A stretch of DNA of 9,000 bases from an uncultured Chlorobiales bacterium. Its GTDB lineage: Bacteria; Bacteroidota; Chlorobiia; Chlorobiales; Thermochlorobacteraceae. The notes beneath the pieces are model-generated. The model saw only the letters and a list, made by a program, of their open reading frames with translations, ran no database searches and was not told where the DNA came from. Shown here piece by piece: positions 7,835-9,000 of this stretch (its first letter is position 1; the number at the start of each line of letters is the position of its first letter). The stretch is from positions 1 through 9,000 of the forward strand of contig CALGMC010000135.1 of assembly GCA_937959145.1 (NCBI GenBank), given 5' to 3'. The translations under genes and the position numbers were made by a program.

Positions 7835-7864
7835 GCCTTAGACCAAGACGCCTTAGACCAAGAC
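7835..7864. repeat. Exact 15-base tandem duplication across the receiver gene's stop codon
   Basis: GCCTTAGACCAAGAC occurs twice back to back (7835-7849 and 7850-7864). The right-hand copy holds the last codons and TAA stop of the receiver gene. Because 15 is a multiple of three, the left-hand copy repeats Val-Leu-Val-stop in the same frame. This gives a backup stop codon 15 bases downstream. Replication slippage is the simplest origin. Confidence 0.9.
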
Positions 7865-8218
7865 TTCACGGAGGGTTGAGGTCAAGTTTGTAATATCAAA
7901 TGGCTTTGGAAGAAACGCCGCACGCCCTTTGGCAAGAAGCTCGTCAGTTTCTATTTCGCGCTCGTAGCCTGAAATGAAAATGATAGGAAGCGTCGGGCGG
8001 AGCTTGCGCAATTTTTCCGCCAATTCGTCGCCGCGCATGTTCGGCATAATCAGGTCCGTAATTACTAACGCAATTTCATCTTGATGTTGCTTGTAAAGTG
8101 AAAGGGCTTCTTCGCCATTGCTCGCTGAAAGAATGTCGAACTCATCGTTCAGTGCGTCGGCAAGCAACTCGCGAATCAACTCTTCGTCATCAACCACTAA
8201 AATGGTTTTTTTGAGCAT
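7853..8218 (-). CDS. Stand-alone response-regulator receiver domain (CheY-like)
   Basis: This 121-residue protein is a single receiver domain with no output domain. It would accept a phosphoryl group from a histidine kinase and act through protein contacts. All key residues are visible: the acidic pocket Asp10-Asp11, the phospho-acceptor Asp55 (ITDLIMP), switch Ser83 (FISGY), aromatic Phe102 and Lys105 in LPKPF. The GDELAEKLRKLRP helix and the SGY motif resemble receiver domains found at the C-terminus of hybrid kinases more than chemotaxis CheY. The ATG at 8218 has no Shine-Dalgarno sequence. No kinase gene is visible nearby. The gene lies 56 bases downstream of the permease gene and about 200 bases upstream of the secretion operon, so its target is unknown. 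The C-terminus abuts the 15-base tandem duplication. Confidence 0.95.
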   Translation of the reverse strand: MLKKTILVVDDEELIRELLADALNDEFDILSASNGEEALSLYKQHQDEIALVITDLIMPNMRGDELAEKLRKLRPTLPIIFISGYEREIETDELLAKGRAAFLPKPFDITNLTSTLREVLV

Positions 8219-8263
8219 GGCTTTTGAATGTGCGGGTGCAGTGTTGTTTAAGTTTAGGTAATA

Positions 8264-8275
8264 TAAGCAAAAACT
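8264..8275. repeat. Copy 2 of the 12-base shared motif
   Basis: This TAAGCAAAAACT is identical to 7790-7801. It begins at the last base of the permease stop codon (8275-8277) and lies 46-57 bases upstream of the receiver start. Part of it also falls in a weak 5-base hairpin (ATAAG 8263-8267, CTTAT 8274-8278). A promoter-like role is conceivable, but I could not fit a good -10/-35 pair. Confidence 0.3.
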
Positions 8276-9000
8276 TATTTTAATCTCGCGCGGAGTTGCG
8301 GCAAGCCAACCGCCAACAGCACAAAAACGGCAGTGATGAGTTTGAAATCAATCGGGTCTAAGCCGATGTAGAGCGCGAACGCCACCAGTATACGAAAGAC
8401 AATCGCGCCCGCCACTACAAGCAACAGCAATCCTGTAACCCCGACCTTACGCCGTGCGCCGAAAATGAGCGACTCGCCGATAATCACGCTTGCCAAGCCG
8501 AAGACGATAATCCCAATCCCCATGCCAATATCCGCAAAGCCTTGATACTGCGCCACCAGCGAGCCTGAAAGCGCAATCAGCGCGTTGGAAAGCCCAATGC
8601 CGACGATTTTCATGAAGTCTGTATCCACGCCTTGTGCGGCAATCATCGTTTCATTATCGCCTGTCGCTCGCATCGCTAATCCAAAATTAGTTTTGAAAAG
8701 CACCGCCAAAACTGCCCAAATCAACAGAATCATGAGCGAGAAGAACATCAGCGCGATGGCATATTTGGGAAGTGCAGAGAGCGTTTTTTCAAACGGTGTA
8801 ATGATATTTTGAACCGTCAAGAGCGGAACATTCGCGCGCCCCATAATGCGGAGATTGATAGAATAAAGTGCCGTTGTTACCAAAATTCCCGAAAGCAATC
8901 CATTGACGCGCAATTTCGTGTGAATCACGCCTGTGAGCGTGCCTGCAAAAAATCCTGCTGTGCTGGCAACAACGACGGCAAGAATCGGAGGCGCACCTGA
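8275..9000 (-). CDS. ABC transporter permease, COG4120/branched-chain type, 5' end missing
   Basis: This is an inner-membrane permease subunit of an ABC importer, open to the right edge with 241 residues visible. A GTG at 8928 could be mistaken for the start, but the frame continues upstream through a hydrophobic segment (PPILAVVVASTAGFFAGTLTG), so the real start is beyond 9000. About six to seven membrane segments are present. The cytoplasmic loop FGLAMRATGDN, followed by AAQGVDTDFMKIVGIG and SGSLVAQYQGF, is the ATPase-contact region shared by LivH, BMP and COG4120 permeases. The pattern fits COG4120, whose better-known members are the predicted tryptophan transporter TrpXYZ; here the substrate is unknown. 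Usually a substrate-binding lipoprotein gene comes before it and an ATPase gene after it. Here the next gene is a receiver domain, so the ATPase must lie upstream or elsewhere. Confidence 0.88.
   Translation of the reverse strand, partial: SGAPPILAVVVASTAGFFAGTLTGVIHTKLRVNGLLSGILVTTALYSINLRIMGRANVPLLTVQNIITPFEKTLSALPKYAIALMFFSLMILLIWAVLAVLFKTNFGLAMRATGDNETMIAAQGVDTDFMKIVGIGLSNALIALSGSLVAQYQGFADIGMGIGIIVFGLASVIIGESLIFGARRKVGVTGLLLLVVAGAIVFRILVAFALYIGLDPIDFKLITAVFVLLAVGLPQLRARLK

Noticed and set aside
8263..8278. ATAAG/CTTAT hairpin at the permease stop as a terminator
   Set aside because: The stem is five weak base pairs with the T-run in the loop, not after it, so it is not terminator-like.
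1..9000. CRISPR array, tRNA, rRNA, insertion sequence or phage genes
   Set aside because: No regularly spaced repeats, cloverleaf-like sequence, transposase or structural phage gene was seen on either strand.

Overview
This 9 kb window looks like an ordinary bacterial chromosome segment. Every supportable gene is on the minus strand, so transcription runs from high to low coordinates. The best guess for the source is a member of the Bacteroidota/Chlorobiota group. The reasons are start sites with no clear Shine-Dalgarno sequence, and a Type I secretion ABC protein and adaptor that resemble HlyD-paired exporters I associate with that group. This placement is inference, not proof. Most of the window is about 50% GC; one gene (1349-2428) is clearly AT-richer.

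Layout in order of transcription. (1) 9000-8275: C-terminal part of an inner-membrane ABC permease of the branched-chain amino acid / COG4120 (TrpXYZ-like) type, running off the right edge. (2) 8218-7853: a stand-alone CheY-like receiver protein. (3) About 200 bases without a gene, holding a 15-base tandem duplication that spans the receiver's stop codon and some short repeated motifs. (4) 7648-2494: a complete three-gene Type I secretion or tripartite efflux operon: ABC exporter with an N-terminal C39-like domain lacking the catalytic cysteine and a His-rich linker, then HlyD-family adaptor (14-base gap), then TolC-family outer-membrane protein (65-base gap). (5) 2428-1349: an AT-rich orphan gene with an N-terminal PD-(D/E)XK (NucS-like) nuclease fold and an unrecognised C-terminal half. 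(6) 1255 to beyond the left edge: lysA, diaminopimelate decarboxylase, almost complete.

The three secretion genes would form one trans-envelope conduit: the ABC protein powers export in the inner membrane, the adaptor spans the periplasm, and the TolC-like barrel gives the exit. No substrate gene (RTX protein or double-glycine leader peptide) is visible. The receiver gene directly upstream might regulate the operon, but only proximity and weak shared motifs support this. lysA (lysine and peptidoglycan precursor synthesis) and the permease appear unrelated to secretion. The points most worth a second look are the putative nuclease, the degenerate nucleotide-binding domain of the ABC protein, and the repeats around the receiver gene. 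I see no RNA genes, CRISPR array, insertion sequence or prophage genes. No gene-free stretch exceeds 300 bases.
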